A stretch of DNA of 46,769 bases from NC2004 sp050874905 (GTDB taxonomy: Bacteria > Bacillota > Clostridia > Lachnospirales > Lachnospiraceae): assembly GCA_050874905.1 (NCBI GenBank), contig JBNMLP010000022.1, positions 1 through 46,769 on the forward strand. The letters run 5' to 3'. Numbering within the stretch: position 1 is the first letter of the stretch; every line of letters starts with the position of its first letter. This document shows, piece after piece, positions 32,714 to 41,841 of the stretch. The position numbers and the translations under genes are program-made. Below the pieces are notes generated by a model. That model worked only from the letters and a program-made list of their open reading frames with translations, was not told the origin of the DNA and searched no databases.

Positions 32714-33747
32714 TTGCTACCTCCTTGCTTAAAATCTCTGCGGAGTTGTCCGCAGGCAGCCGCAATGTCACGGCCCATTTCTCTTCTTATAGTAACATCT
32801 ATGGATTTTTTTTCAAGGATATTCTTGAATTTTTCCACGTTTTCGCGATCCGACTGCACGTAATCCCGTTCCTTGATTGGATTCACCGGAATCAGATTGA
32901 CGTGACATAACATTCCCTTTAACAAACGAGCTAAAATCTCTGCGTGCTCTTTCGCATCATTTTGTCCTTTGACAAGACTGTATTCAAATGTCACCCGCCG
33001 GCCGGTTTTTTCCGTAAAGTAACGGCAGGCAGCTAAGATCTCCTCAATGCTGTAACGATTGGCGATCGGCATCAATTCTCTTCGCATCTCATCGGTTGGA
33101 GAATGCAGGGAAATGGCAAGTGTCACACCCAGCTTCAGATCTGCAAATTCGTAGATCTTTGGCACCAGTCCGCAGGTTGATACGGTAATGTTACGCTGGC
33201 TGATATGCAGCCCTTCTTCTGAAGTAAGAAGTGTGATAAAATCAATCAGCGCATCATAATTGTCAAAGGGTTCCCCGGAGCCCATGACCACCACATGAGA
33301 CACTCGCTCGCCCGTGGCTTTCTGGATTCCATACACCTGTCCGAGCATCTCTGACGCACTCAGATTTCTTGCCAGACCGTCCAGTGTGGAGGCACAGAAT
33401 CTACAGCCCATTCTACACCCGGCCTGAGAGGAAATGCAGACCGAATTGCCATATTTATAACGCATCAGCACACTCTCGATCAGATTGCCGTCGTAACATT
33501 CAAATAAAAACTTCTGCGTTCCATCCACTTTGGAGATCCACCGTTTCGCAATCGAAAGAGCCGGGATCTCATATTCTTCTTTTAATTTGCTGCGAAGCGC
33601 AGTGGACAGATTCGTCATTTTGTCATAATCATTGACCAGCTTTTTATGAAACCAGTCGTAAAGCTGCATGGCACGGAATTTCTTTTCCCCCATGGCTTCC
33701 ATCGCCGCGATCAGTTGCGGCTTTGTCATTGACATCAAATCAGGCAT
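32710..33747 (-). CDS. rlmN: 23S rRNA (adenine2503-C2)-methyltransferase, radical SAM
   Basis: This 345-residue radical SAM enzyme methylates A2503 of 23S rRNA and possibly A37 of tRNAs. The cluster motif is CRMGCRFC (Cx3Cx2C), followed by a SAM-binding GSGEPFDN. The C-terminal catalytic cysteine is in ACGQLR. The start at 33747 has AAAGGAG nine bases upstream and lies three bases after the rsmB stop. Confidence 0.96.
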   Translation of the reverse strand: MPDLMSMTKPQLIAAMEAMGEKKFRAMQLYDWFHKKLVNDYDKMTNLSTALRSKLKEEYEIPALSIAKRWISKVDGTQKFLFECYDGNLIESVLMRYKYGNSVCISSQAGCRMGCRFCASTLDGLARNLSASEMLGQVYGIQKATGERVSHVVVMGSGEPFDNYDALIDFITLLTSEEGLHISQRNITVSTCGLVPKIYEFADLKLGVTLAISLHSPTDEMRRELMPIANRYSIEEILAACRYFTEKTGRRVTFEYSLVKGQNDAKEHAEILARLLKGMLCHVNLIPVNPIKERDYVQSDRENVEKFKNILEKKSIDVTIRREMGRDIAAACGQLRRDFKQGGSK

Positions 33748-33750
33748 CCT

Positions 33751-35124
33751 TTATTTCTCCTTTTTCTTACATACTGCCACATAAAATCCATCGGTCGGCA
33801 TCACGCCCGGAAGGAGCTGATACTCTTTCAGCAGACAGTAGTCTTTTCTTTGGTCTAAAAACCAGCGGATCTGGTTCTTGTTTTCTTCTTCGTTTACGGT
33901 ACACGTACTGTAAAGCAGATATCCTTGTTCCTTCGGATAATCCGCAGCAGCCAGCAGCATTTTTCTTTGCAGTGCAACCAGCTCCTTTTGGGTTTCCTCT
34001 GTCACGGAATAAGCAATGTCTTTCTTGCGTCCCAAAACTCCAAGTCCGGAACACGGTGCATCCAGAAGTACCAGATCCATCTGCTGCTCCTGCTCCGTTG
34101 TTTTCTCTAAAGCGTCCTGCACCTGAACCGTAACATTTTCTAAGCCGAGCCGTGACACATTTTCCTCGATGCGTTCCGTTTTTTGTTCCGAAACGTCACG
34201 GGAAATGACGTGCAGTTTCTCCGAAAGACAGGCGAGAAAGGTTGTTTTTCCTCCCGGTGCGGCACACATATCAAGCACTTCCAGCGGTTCTTCCAAACGT
34301 CCGGCAAGCACCTGTTCGGCAAGCAGTCCCACCAGCATGGAGCTGGCATCCTGCACTGTCACATAACCGGATGCAAAGCTTTCATAACGGCTTAAATAGT
34401 CCACTCCTTCTACCGTAAGGCAAATGTCCTGCAAACGGGTAAGTAACTCTTTTCCAAGCAACTCTTCCAAAGGTGCAGAAGGAGAAAACGGCTGTATGCG
34501 AAGCCCTTCCTGTTCCAGTATGGAAAGCAGTTCCTCCCGGCTGATCTTTTGTTCATTGATCCGAAGATATAGTGGGGAAGGCTCTACTGAAGCTTTTGCC
34601 ATCTGCGTGGCGGCTTCCCTGCCATATTGCATCACCCATTGTGTCACGATCCACTCCGGGATGGAATACACTACCGACAAATGCCGGATGGGATCTTTTA
34701 ACGCATCCGGATATACGAGTGCATCCTTCGTGCGCGAAATGCTACGAAGCACTCCGTTTACAAATCCCGACAGTCTGGAAAAACCATGTTGTTTTGCAAG
34801 CTTTACCGTCTCATTGCACGCCGCAGAATCCGGTACAGACAAAAGATACAAAATCTGGTAAGCACCCATCCGGAGCAGACAGCGGATCATCGGTTTGCAT
34901 TTTCTCACAGGGGTATTGGATACCTGGTCGATCACATAATCCAGATTGATACGGTATTCCATAACGCCGTTGCAGAGCCGGGTTAAAAATGCCCGATCCT
35001 GTTTTGCCAGATACTGGTATTTCAAAAGCTGGGCATGCAGCACATCATTTAATTTTCCTTCTTTGCGTTCCACCGACAGCAGTACCTCCAGTGCCAGCTC
35101 GCGCATATTATTTTTTTCTGCCAT
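33751..35124 (-). CDS. rsmB: 16S rRNA (cytosine967-C5)-methyltransferase
   Basis: This 457-residue protein has an N-terminal NusB-like domain (about 1-140) and a C-terminal SAM methyltransferase domain. Motifs are DMCAAPGGKTTFL (SAM site), DAPCSGLGVLG (motif IV cysteine) and YSTCTVNEEEN (catalytic cysteine, motif VI). It lies 8 bp downstream of fmt, the usual order. Confidence 0.95.
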   Translation of the reverse strand: MAEKNNMRELALEVLLSVERKEGKLNDVLHAQLLKYQYLAKQDRAFLTRLCNGVMEYRINLDYVIDQVSNTPVRKCKPMIRCLLRMGAYQILYLLSVPDSAACNETVKLAKQHGFSRLSGFVNGVLRSISRTKDALVYPDALKDPIRHLSVVYSIPEWIVTQWVMQYGREAATQMAKASVEPSPLYLRINEQKISREELLSILEQEGLRIQPFSPSAPLEELLGKELLTRLQDICLTVEGVDYLSRYESFASGYVTVQDASSMLVGLLAEQVLAGRLEEPLEVLDMCAAPGGKTTFLACLSEKLHVISRDVSEQKTERIEENVSRLGLENVTVQVQDALEKTTEQEQQMDLVLLDAPCSGLGVLGRKKDIAYSVTEETQKELVALQRKMLLAAADYPKEQGYLLYSTCTVNEEENKNQIRWFLDQRKDYCLLKEYQLLPGVMPTDGFYVAVCKKKEK

Positions 35125-35132
35125 ATTCTTTC

Positions 35133-36095
35133 TTATGCTCTCTCATTCTCAAGCTTTGTTCCTGCTTCTAAGTGGTAGCCCCGTAAAAAGGCATCTGTAA
35201 GCATCCGCTTCTTTCCTTCCAACTGTATTTCATTGACACGCAGGCAGTCCTGTCCGGTCTGGATCAGGAAACATTTTTTGTCTACATACAGGATCGTTCC
35301 GGCAGGCTGCTCCTTTAATGCGCCTTCCGGTAAAGCATCCTCTTTTACAATGGTGACATTCCAGAGTTTTAATGTCTTTCCATTCAAATACGTGTAGGCA
35401 CTCGGCCACGGAGACAGTCCTCTGATGAGCCGCTCAATCTTTTCTGCCGGATCTTCCCAGCAAATATTACCCAGTGACTTCTTAAGCATACTTGCATAGC
35501 AGGACTCTGCATCGTTTTGCGGAGTGCGGCTTGCTGTTCCCTTCTCTAATTTATCCAGGGTAGATACCAAAAGCTCTGCCCCGGCTTTCGCCAGTTTGTC
35601 GTGCAGACTTCCTCCCGTCTCCTCCGGGGAAAGTTCTACTTCCACCCGTTCGATCATGTCGCCGGTATCCAGTCCCTTCGCCATATACATGGTCGTTACA
35701 CCACTGACTTTCTCCCCGTTGATCACTGCCCACTGGATCGGTGCAGCTCCCCGGTATTTTGGAAGAAGTGACGCATGCACGTTGATACAGCCATACTTTG
35801 GAAGATTTAAAATGCTTTCCGGCAGGATCTGTCCATATGCCACAACTACGATCACATCCGGAGCAATCGCTGTTAAACGTTCCAAAACCTCCGGCTCTTT
35901 TATTTTTTCCGGCTGCATTACTTCCATGCCGGCCTCTAACGCTGCCTCTTTCACGGGGGTATACAAAACCTTCTTTCCCCGTCCCTTTTGTTTATCCGGC
36001 TGCGTGATCACAAGTGATACCTGATGTCCCGCCTGCTTGATCGCTTTTAATGTATCTACTGCAAAATCAGGGGTTCCCATAAATACAACATTCAC
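35133..36095 (-). CDS. fmt: Methionyl-tRNA formyltransferase
   Basis: The 320-residue enzyme formylates initiator Met-tRNA. It has VFMGTPDFAV at the N-terminus, HASLLPKYRGAAPIQWA (catalytic N/H/D region) and a C-terminal OB domain. I start at a GTG at 36095, eight bases after AAAGGAG; a second GTG nine bases upstream would directly abut that site. Paired with def, 29 bp upstream. Confidence 0.94.
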   Translation of the reverse strand: MNVVFMGTPDFAVDTLKAIKQAGHQVSLVITQPDKQKGRGKKVLYTPVKEAALEAGMEVMQPEKIKEPEVLERLTAIAPDVIVVVAYGQILPESILNLPKYGCINVHASLLPKYRGAAPIQWAVINGEKVSGVTTMYMAKGLDTGDMIERVEVELSPEETGGSLHDKLAKAGAELLVSTLDKLEKGTASRTPQNDAESCYASMLKKSLGNICWEDPAEKIERLIRGLSPWPSAYTYLNGKTLKLWNVTIVKEDALPEGALKEQPAGTILYVDKKCFLIQTGQDCLRVNEIQLEGKKRMLTDAFLRGYHLEAGTKLENERA

Positions 36096-36124
36096 GGCTG
36101 CCACTCCTTTCCCTACACGAATCT

Positions 36125-36595
36125 CTATTCCTCGTAGTCGTCTACATTTACCACAGGAGAATCCGCAACATCCTTATATAAAATGCCATCCAGATGATCA
36201 TTTTCATGGCAGATGGCACGCGCTAACAATTCTTCTGCCTCAATCGTAAACTTTTCCATCTTACGGTTATACGCCTCACAGATCACATGGTTTGGTCTGG
36301 TCACGGTCGCAATCTTGCCCGGCAGACTTAAGCAGCCTTCCCCTCCGGTCTGGGAACCAGACTTCTCTATGATCTTTGGATTGATAAATTCTAACGGACC
36401 ATCTCCGATGTCAATGACAAAGATCCGCTTTAGCACACCAACCTGTGGTCCTGCCAGTCCGACACCATTTTCCTCATACATTGTGTCAAACATATCATCG
36501 ATCAACTGCTCAATACGCGGTGTTACTTCTTCCACCTCACGGCAGGTCTTTCTTAAAATCGGATCTCCGTCATAACGTAAATTTCTAAGTGCCAT
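36125..36595 (-). CDS. def: Peptide deformylase
   Basis: The 156-residue metalloenzyme removes the formyl group from new proteins. Motif 1 is GVGLAGPQVG (44-53), motif 2 is EGCLSLP with the metal ligand C88, and motif 3 is HENDH (H130, E131, H134). The second residue after HE is N, where E. coli has FQ; it is not catalytic. Confidence 0.96.
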   Translation of the reverse strand: MALRNLRYDGDPILRKTCREVEEVTPRIEQLIDDMFDTMYEENGVGLAGPQVGVLKRIFVIDIGDGPLEFINPKIIEKSGSQTGGEGCLSLPGKIATVTRPNHVICEAYNRKMEKFTIEAEELLARAICHENDHLDGILYKDVADSPVVNVDDYEE

Positions 36596-36606
36596 TGTTC
36601 TTCCTC

Positions 36607-38835
36607 CTAATACATTGTCATAGGGTCAAAATCAAAATAAATCCGTACCCGTTTTCTCCACTCTTCTTTGTTATATAATGCTTCTATCTGGTCTTTTATC
36701 ATCACTAACCGGTTAGAATCTTTATGTTTGATATATAAAAGCTTGCGGTATACATCCTGTACCTTATAAATACTTGCCTCACTCGGTCCGATCACCATCA
36801 GCTTATCTTCCGTTTGTTTCAAGTAAGCCGCCACACGATCCGCCGCAGCCGTCACTTCCTCAGAGGTATCTGCTGCCAAAAATACCACCAGCATATGTGC
36901 CGCCGGAGGATAGGAAAGCAATCTCCGATAGGCGATCTCCTCTTTATAAAATGCTTCGTAATCCTTGTAAGCCGCCGCTTTGATGCTGTACTGTTCCGGC
37001 TGATAGGTCTGTATGATCATCTCGCCCGGCTTCTCTGCTCTGCCGGCTCTGCCTGCTGCCTGTGTCAGCAGATCGTATGTCTTTTCTGATGCACGGAAAT
37101 CCTGCTCAAATAATGACATATCCGCTGCCAGCGCACCAACCAGCGTCACGTTGGAAAAGTCATGTCCTTTGACGATCATCTGTGTGCCTACTAAAATGTC
37201 TGCTTCCTGATTGGCAAATGCTTTTAAAATCGCATCATGTCCACCTTTTTTCCGGGTAGTATCTGCATCCATCCGAAGCACTCTTGCCGAAGGAAAACGT
37301 TTTTTCAGTTCTTCCTCCACCTTCTCCGTTCCGGTACCGAATGCCCGGATATAGGAAGAACCACAGGATGGACACACTCGCGGAAGCGCTTCCTCATGTC
37401 CACAATAATGACAGATCAGGCGTGTCTTTCCATGCAGCTTCAGCGAGACATCACAATGACTACATTTTACTACATATCCACAGTTTCGACAAGAAACGAA
37501 CCCGGCATAGCCACGCCGGTTGATGAAAAGCATACTCTGTTCCTTACGCTGTAACCGCTCCTCTATCGCAGTTGCAAGACTTCTGCTAAACATACTGAAA
37601 TTATGCGCTTTGAGTTCCTGCCGCATGTCAACAACTTCCACCTTGGGAAGCACTGCCGCAGCAGCCCGGTGTGACAGGGTAAGCTTTGTATACATGCCCT
37701 GCTCCGCCCGGTAAAAACTTTCGATCGAAGGTGTTGCTGAGCCCAATACCACGCTGGCACCAGACAGTCTCGCCCGTTCGATCGCAGTTTCTCTGGCATG
37801 ATATTTTGGCGGATTCTCGCTCTTATAGCTTGCTTCATGCTCCTCATCTATCACGATCAGTCCCACATCCTTCAGCGGAACAAACAGTGCCGAGCGCGGC
37901 CCGATCACGACCTTGACCTGCCCGTTTTTGGCACGCTCAAACTGATCGTAACGCTCTCCCTTGGAAAGTTTGGAATGGATCACCGTCACCTGTTCTCCGA
38001 AACGGTTGGCAAACCGCCGCACGGTCTGGTACGTGAGTGCGATCTCCGGAATCAGCACGATCGCATCCTTTTCCTTGGAAAGCACGTACTCGATCATCTG
38101 AAGATACACCTCTGTTTTGCCACTTCCGGTCACTCCGTATAACAGATAGGTTCCCCGTTTTCCATTTTCGTAATCCGTACGGAAATGCTCATATGCCGCC
38201 TGCTGTTCCTCATTGAGCGGATGCACGGCAAGAGCATGCTGACTTCCTGTTTCCGGATTCCGGAAGGAGCGCACACTGGATTCTTCGATCACATGATCTC
38301 TGCAAAGTGCCTTGATCGTTGATTCCGGAATATGAAGTGCATGGATTGCCGTCTGCTTCTCTATGACCTGATCTTCCTTCAGACAGTGTAACAGGCGTGC
38401 CTTCGCCACATAATGCTTTCTTTCGTATTCTGTTTCCAACTGCTGTGCCTCTTCTACCGGCACCAGAAGCTCCAGATATTTTACCTGCTTTACCGCTGTT
38501 TTGGATTTAAAGGGAAGCACCGTAGCAAGCGCCTGTACCAGTGTTGCACCATACTGCTCTTTCATCCAGTAGGCCAGCCTTAACAGCTGACTTTCCACCA
38601 GGTGGGCATCCATTTCCACGGAAAGGATCTCCTTGATCTTATCCTCCTCATAGCCAGCCTCATTGGTCAGCCCCATCACGTATCCCATCCGTTCCCGGTT
38701 TCCCTGCCCAAATGGGATTCGCACCTGTGCACCTACTACAACCTGCCCACTAAGTTCTTCCGGAATACGATAGGTGAAAATGCGATCCAATGCCTGCGTC
38801 GATATATCGATGATGATCTGTGCATACTGCAACAA
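36607..38835 (-). CDS. priA: Primosomal protein N' (replication restart helicase PriA)
   Basis: This 742-residue 3'-5' superfamily 2 helicase reloads the replisome at stalled forks. It has Walker A GVTGSGKTEV, DEEH box (VIDEEHEAS), and four zinc-binding cysteine pairs (CRNCGY, CSHCD, CHYCG, CPSC). I choose the TTG at 38835, six bases after AGGAGG. Longer in-frame starts pass through the rpoZ terminator hairpin and add a lysine-rich segment foreign to the family. Confidence 0.93.
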   Translation of the reverse strand: MLQYAQIIIDISTQALDRIFTYRIPEELSGQVVVGAQVRIPFGQGNRERMGYVMGLTNEAGYEEDKIKEILSVEMDAHLVESQLLRLAYWMKEQYGATLVQALATVLPFKSKTAVKQVKYLELLVPVEEAQQLETEYERKHYVAKARLLHCLKEDQVIEKQTAIHALHIPESTIKALCRDHVIEESSVRSFRNPETGSQHALAVHPLNEEQQAAYEHFRTDYENGKRGTYLLYGVTGSGKTEVYLQMIEYVLSKEKDAIVLIPEIALTYQTVRRFANRFGEQVTVIHSKLSKGERYDQFERAKNGQVKVVIGPRSALFVPLKDVGLIVIDEEHEASYKSENPPKYHARETAIERARLSGASVVLGSATPSIESFYRAEQGMYTKLTLSHRAAAAVLPKVEVVDMRQELKAHNFSMFSRSLATAIEERLQRKEQSMLFINRRGYAGFVSCRNCGYVVKCSHCDVSLKLHGKTRLICHYCGHEEALPRVCPSCGSSYIRAFGTGTEKVEEELKKRFPSARVLRMDADTTRKKGGHDAILKAFANQEADILVGTQMIVKGHDFSNVTLVGALAADMSLFEQDFRASEKTYDLLTQAAGRAGRAEKPGEMIIQTYQPEQYSIKAAAYKDYEAFYKEEIAYRRLLSYPPAAHMLVVFLAADTSEEVTAAADRVAAYLKQTEDKLMVIGPSEASIYKVQDVYRKLLYIKHKDSNRLVMIKDQIEALYNKEEWRKRVRIYFDFDPMTMY

Positions 38836-38857
38836 ACGTTTCCTCCTGTCATTACGG

Positions 38858-38898
38858 AAAAAGGGCTGCCCAAGTCTATGCTCTTCTTGCGACAGCCC
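38858..38898 (-). terminator. Intrinsic terminator between rpoZ and priA
   Basis: On the minus strand a GGGCTGTCGCAAG/CTTGGGCAGCCC stem with an 11-nt loop is followed by five T residues. It may attenuate rather than end transcription, since priA follows 23 bp later and has no obvious promoter of its own. Confidence 0.75.
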
Positions 38899-38908
38899 CA
38901 TGTTTTTC

Positions 38909-39160
38909 CTATTCTTCTTCCTCTTCTTCCTCGTCACCCACGATCTTTACCTTACCTTTGTAAAGCTCGTCAATTGCTGCAGAAAGAGGTTTCTTATCCT
39001 CGTCACCAGGAACCAATACCGGCTCCCCATCAATGATCTGTCTGGCTCTCTTCGCCGTTGCGATTACGATGGAATAGCGGCTCTGTACGACCGGCTGCTC
39101 TCCTGGTTCTACATCGTGGTTAATCACGTTCATTAAGTCCGTATAAGATGGATGGATCAT
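38909..39160 (-). CDS. rpoZ: DNA-directed RNA polymerase omega subunit
   Basis: This 83-residue omega subunit has the conserved SRYSIVIATAKRARQI helix and a Glu-rich C-terminus (seven E residues). It stabilises the beta' subunit. Position after gmk is standard. It begins MIHPSYTDLM in place of the more common MLRPS. Confidence 0.94.
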   Translation of the reverse strand: MIHPSYTDLMNVINHDVEPGEQPVVQSRYSIVIATAKRARQIIDGEPVLVPGDEDKKPLSAAIDELYKGKVKIVGDEEEEEEE

Positions 39161-39175
39161 AGTTCATTACTCCTT

Positions 39176-39802
39176 TCAAATCTCCATAAGTTCTTGTTTG
39201 ATCTGCTTCATGAAACCTGTCTGATGGCAGGATTTGGAAGCCTCTGCTTCAATAATGCTGTGAATATGATGTACACATTCATCCAGATCATCATTTACCA
39301 CAATATAATCATAGGTAGCCATACTGCTGCTCTCTTTGATTGCCTGATTCATACGCTTCTGCACCGTCGCTTCATCTTCGCTGCCGCGCCCAACCAAACG
39401 TGCCTTCAGTTCTTTCGCACTCGGTGCAGTAATGAATAACAGTACCGCATCCGGATACTGACGCTTGATATTCATTGCGCCCTGCACCTCGATCTCTAAG
39501 ATCACGTTGTTGCCCTGCGCCATCTGTTCTTCCACATAAGCCCGTGGCGTTCCGTAATAATTCTCTACATACTGGGCATATTCAATAAATCCATTATAAT
39601 CGATCAGATTCTCAAATTCCGCTTTTGTTTTAAAGTGGTAATCTCTTCCGTCAACCTCTCCCTCTCGGGGAGCTCTCGTTGTACAGGAAACGGACAGGCT
39701 GTATCCATATCTGGCTACAAGCTGTTTTACGATCGTACCTTTCCCCGCCCCGGAAAAACCTGAGATCACGATCAATAATCCTTTCTTCTCCACGTTCTTC
39801 AC
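39176..39802 (-). CDS. gmk: Guanylate kinase
   Basis: The 208-residue enzyme phosphorylates GMP to GDP with ATP. It shows the P-loop SGFSGAGKGT (about 14-23), the GMP site SCTTRAPREGEVDGRDYHF, and a lid region. It lies 9 bp after yicC; the remA gene that usually separates them in Firmicutes is absent. Confidence 0.96.
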   Translation of the reverse strand: MKNVEKKGLLIVISGFSGAGKGTIVKQLVARYGYSLSVSCTTRAPREGEVDGRDYHFKTKAEFENLIDYNGFIEYAQYVENYYGTPRAYVEEQMAQGNNVILEIEVQGAMNIKRQYPDAVLLFITAPSAKELKARLVGRGSEDEATVQKRMNQAIKESSSMATYDYIVVNDDLDECVHHIHSIIEAEASKSCHQTGFMKQIKQELMEI

Positions 39803-39811
39803 CTTCTTAAA

Positions 39812-40711
39812 TTATTCGATATTCTGAATCTGTTCCCGCACACGTTCAATCTCCGTTTTCAGATCAATTCCGTAATTAGAAACAACCAGATCATTGGCTT
39901 TGCTTAAGATCGTATTGGCTTCCCGGTTCATCTCCTGTGCTAAAAAGTCCAGTTTGCGTCCAATACTTTCGGTGTTACTCTCACTGCGATAAGCCTGTTC
40001 CAAAATCTCTTTGGCTCCGGCTACATGGCTTCGCAGCCGCACGATCTCCTCATCAACACAAAGTTTATCTGCAAAGATCGTCACTTCCGCAGCGATCCTG
40101 CTCTCTTCTATTGTGGCATCTTCTAACAGATCCTTTACCTTATCTACCAGTTTGGCACGATATTCCTTGATAATATCAGGGAAACGCTCCTCTACGGCAT
40201 CTACGATCGTCAGCATATGATCTAACTTTCCAACAAGATCTTCATAAAGCCGCTTTCCTTCTGCCTTTCTCGCTTCCAAAAAGCCTGTGCAAGCTTCCCG
40301 CAGTACCGGCTCCACAAACTGCCAGAGTGCCTCCTCATCTGTCGGCATCTCCTCTATCGTAAGTACATCCGGAAACTTTGCAAGCTGTCCGGCACGAAGA
40401 TCATACGGCAGATCAAACTGTTCACTCATCTGTTTCATATAAGAAACATATTCCCCGGCAAGCTCCTGATTATAGGAAACTTTCTGATTCCCCTCGGACT
40501 TGTCCTGATAAGTAAAAAACAGATCTGCCTTTCCTCTGGTAATGTACTCTTTCAACACATTCCGCATCTGGATCTCAAACGGAGCAAGTACCTTCGGCAT
40601 CTTAAAATTGATGTCACTGTAACGGTGATTTACCGCTTTCATCTCTATTATAAGTGTTTTGGTGTCAGTATTGCACTCTGCACGACCAAATCCTGTCATA
40701 CTCTTGATCAT
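39812..40711 (-). CDS. yicC: YicC-family endoribonuclease
   Basis: The 299-residue protein starts MIKSMTGFGRAE and has GKLDFLAQEMNREANTILSK near the C-terminus, both hallmarks of YicC/YloC, a family now known to include endoribonucleases acting on RNA. The ATG at 40711 lacks a good ribosome site; a TTG upstream would sit at the transcription start. It is the first gene of the housekeeping operon. Confidence 0.93.
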   Translation of the reverse strand: MIKSMTGFGRAECNTDTKTLIIEMKAVNHRYSDINFKMPKVLAPFEIQMRNVLKEYITRGKADLFFTYQDKSEGNQKVSYNQELAGEYVSYMKQMSEQFDLPYDLRAGQLAKFPDVLTIEEMPTDEEALWQFVEPVLREACTGFLEARKAEGKRLYEDLVGKLDHMLTIVDAVEERFPDIIKEYRAKLVDKVKDLLEDATIEESRIAAEVTIFADKLCVDEEIVRLRSHVAGAKEILEQAYRSESNTESIGRKLDFLAQEMNREANTILSKANDLVVSNYGIDLKTEIERVREQIQNIE

Positions 40712-40756
40712 AAGTAAGTACCAGCTTTCAAATAGATTTTTCACATATACCAATAT

Positions 40757-40785
40757 ATTATACTAAAAACATCAGCCTGCGTCAA
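40757..40785 (-). promoter_or_regulatory. Promoter of the yicC-gmk-rpoZ-priA housekeeping operon
   Basis: TTGACG (40780-40785) and a perfect TATAAT (40757-40762) on the minus strand are separated by 17 bp. Transcription should start near 40750, about 40 bases before the yicC ATG. Confidence 0.85.
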
Positions 40786-40812
40786 GGAAAGAGTTGGGAA
40801 ATCATGTACTAC

Positions 40813-40865
40813 TTGATTTTTATGGTAAAATCTACTATGCTAGATAAGATGGTAACGTATGTTAC
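40813..40865 (+). promoter_or_regulatory. purC promoter with a downstream palindrome
   Basis: TTGATT (40813-40818) and TATGCT (40836-40841) are 17 bp apart. The inverted repeat GTAAC-GTAT-GTTAC at 40852-40865 lies just past the likely start site and could be an operator. It does not resemble the Bacillus PurR box. Confidence 0.5.
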
Positions 40866-40908
40866 AATAAGACAAAATCAATGTTGATTCAGAATGCGAG
40901 GTAATGAC

Positions 40909-41781
40909 ATGAAGGAAATGAAACCAATCAAAGAAGGAAAGGTACGCGAGATTTATGACAACAACGACAGCCTGATCATGGTTGCAACCGACCGCATCAG
41001 TTGTTTTGATGTTATTTTAAAAAATACCATTTCCAAAAAAGGTACTGTACTGACACAGATGTCCAAGTTCTGGTTTGACTTAACCTCAGACATCCTTCCA
41101 AACCACATGATCAGCACAGACGTTGCAGATATGCCGAAATTTTTCCAGCAGGATCGTTTTAACGGCAACTCTATGATGTGTAAAAAACTCACAATGCTTC
41201 CGATCGAGTGTATCGTGCGCGGCTATATCACAGGAAGCGGCTGGGCAAGCTACCAGAAAAATGGTACGGTATGTGGTATCAAGCTGCCGGAAGGATTACA
41301 GGAATCTGACAAGCTGCCGGAACCGATCTACACCCCTTCCACCAAAGCAGAGATTGGAGATCACGACGAAAACATTTCATTTGAGCAGAGTGTTACTGTA
41401 TTAGAAAAAGAGTTCCCGGGAAAAGGACAGGAATACGCAGAGAAGTTAAGAGATTACACCATTGCCCTTTACAAAAAATGTGCTGACTACGCACTGGAAA
41501 AAGGCATCATCATTGCTGATACCAAGTTTGAGTTTGGTCTGGATGAAGATGGCAACATCGTATTAGGTGATGAAATGCTCACACCTGACAGCTCCCGTTT
41601 CTGGCCAAAGAAGGGCTACGAGCCAGGTCATTCACAGCCATCCTTTGATAAGCAGTTCGCCCGTGACTGGTTAAAGGAAAATGAAGGAAAACATGATTGG
41701 GAATTACCAGAAGACATTGCCCAGAAAACAATTGATAAATATTTAGAAGCATATCAGTTATTGACTGGCAAAACATTGTAG
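40909..41781 (+). CDS. purC: Phosphoribosylaminoimidazole-succinocarboxamide synthase (SAICAR synthetase)
   Basis: The 290-residue enzyme joins aspartate to CAIR in purine synthesis using ATP. It is of the longer type: KEGKVREIYDN near the N-terminus, IVRGYITGSGW, TDAKFEFG-like ADTKFEFGLD, and DEMLTPDSSRFWP. I start at the ATG at 40909, seven bases after GAGG; an earlier in-frame ATG lies upstream of the site. It is the only clear plus-strand gene here and converges on purE across a shared terminator. Confidence 0.95.
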   Translation: MKEMKPIKEGKVREIYDNNDSLIMVATDRISCFDVILKNTISKKGTVLTQMSKFWFDLTSDILPNHMISTDVADMPKFFQQDRFNGNSMMCKKLTMLPIECIVRGYITGSGWASYQKNGTVCGIKLPEGLQESDKLPEPIYTPSTKAEIGDHDENISFEQSVTVLEKEFPGKGQEYAEKLRDYTIALYKKCADYALEKGIIIADTKFEFGLDEDGNIVLGDEMLTPDSSRFWPKKGYEPGHSQPSFDKQFARDWLKENEGKHDWELPEDIAQKTIDKYLEAYQLLTGKTL

Positions 41782-41792
41782 ATCATAATAGC

Positions 41793-41826
41793 AAAAGGCA
41801 GAGCCCACAAGGCTCTGCCCTTTTTT
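41793..41826. terminator. Bidirectional terminator between purC and purE
   Basis: A perfect 9-bp stem GGCAGAGCC/GGCTCTGCC with a 5-nt loop is followed by C and six T residues on the plus strand, and preceded by four A residues, so it can serve both converging genes. Confidence 0.92.
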
Positions 41827-41841
41827 ATGTACCACTATTCT

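Noticed and set aside
35524..36024. 166-codon plus-strand frame
   Set aside because: It is antisense to fmt and has no ribosome binding site or recognisable motif.
40712..40753. TTG start extending YicC by 14 residues
   Set aside because: It would begin at the predicted transcription start and adds residues ahead of the conserved MIKSMTGFGR N-terminus.
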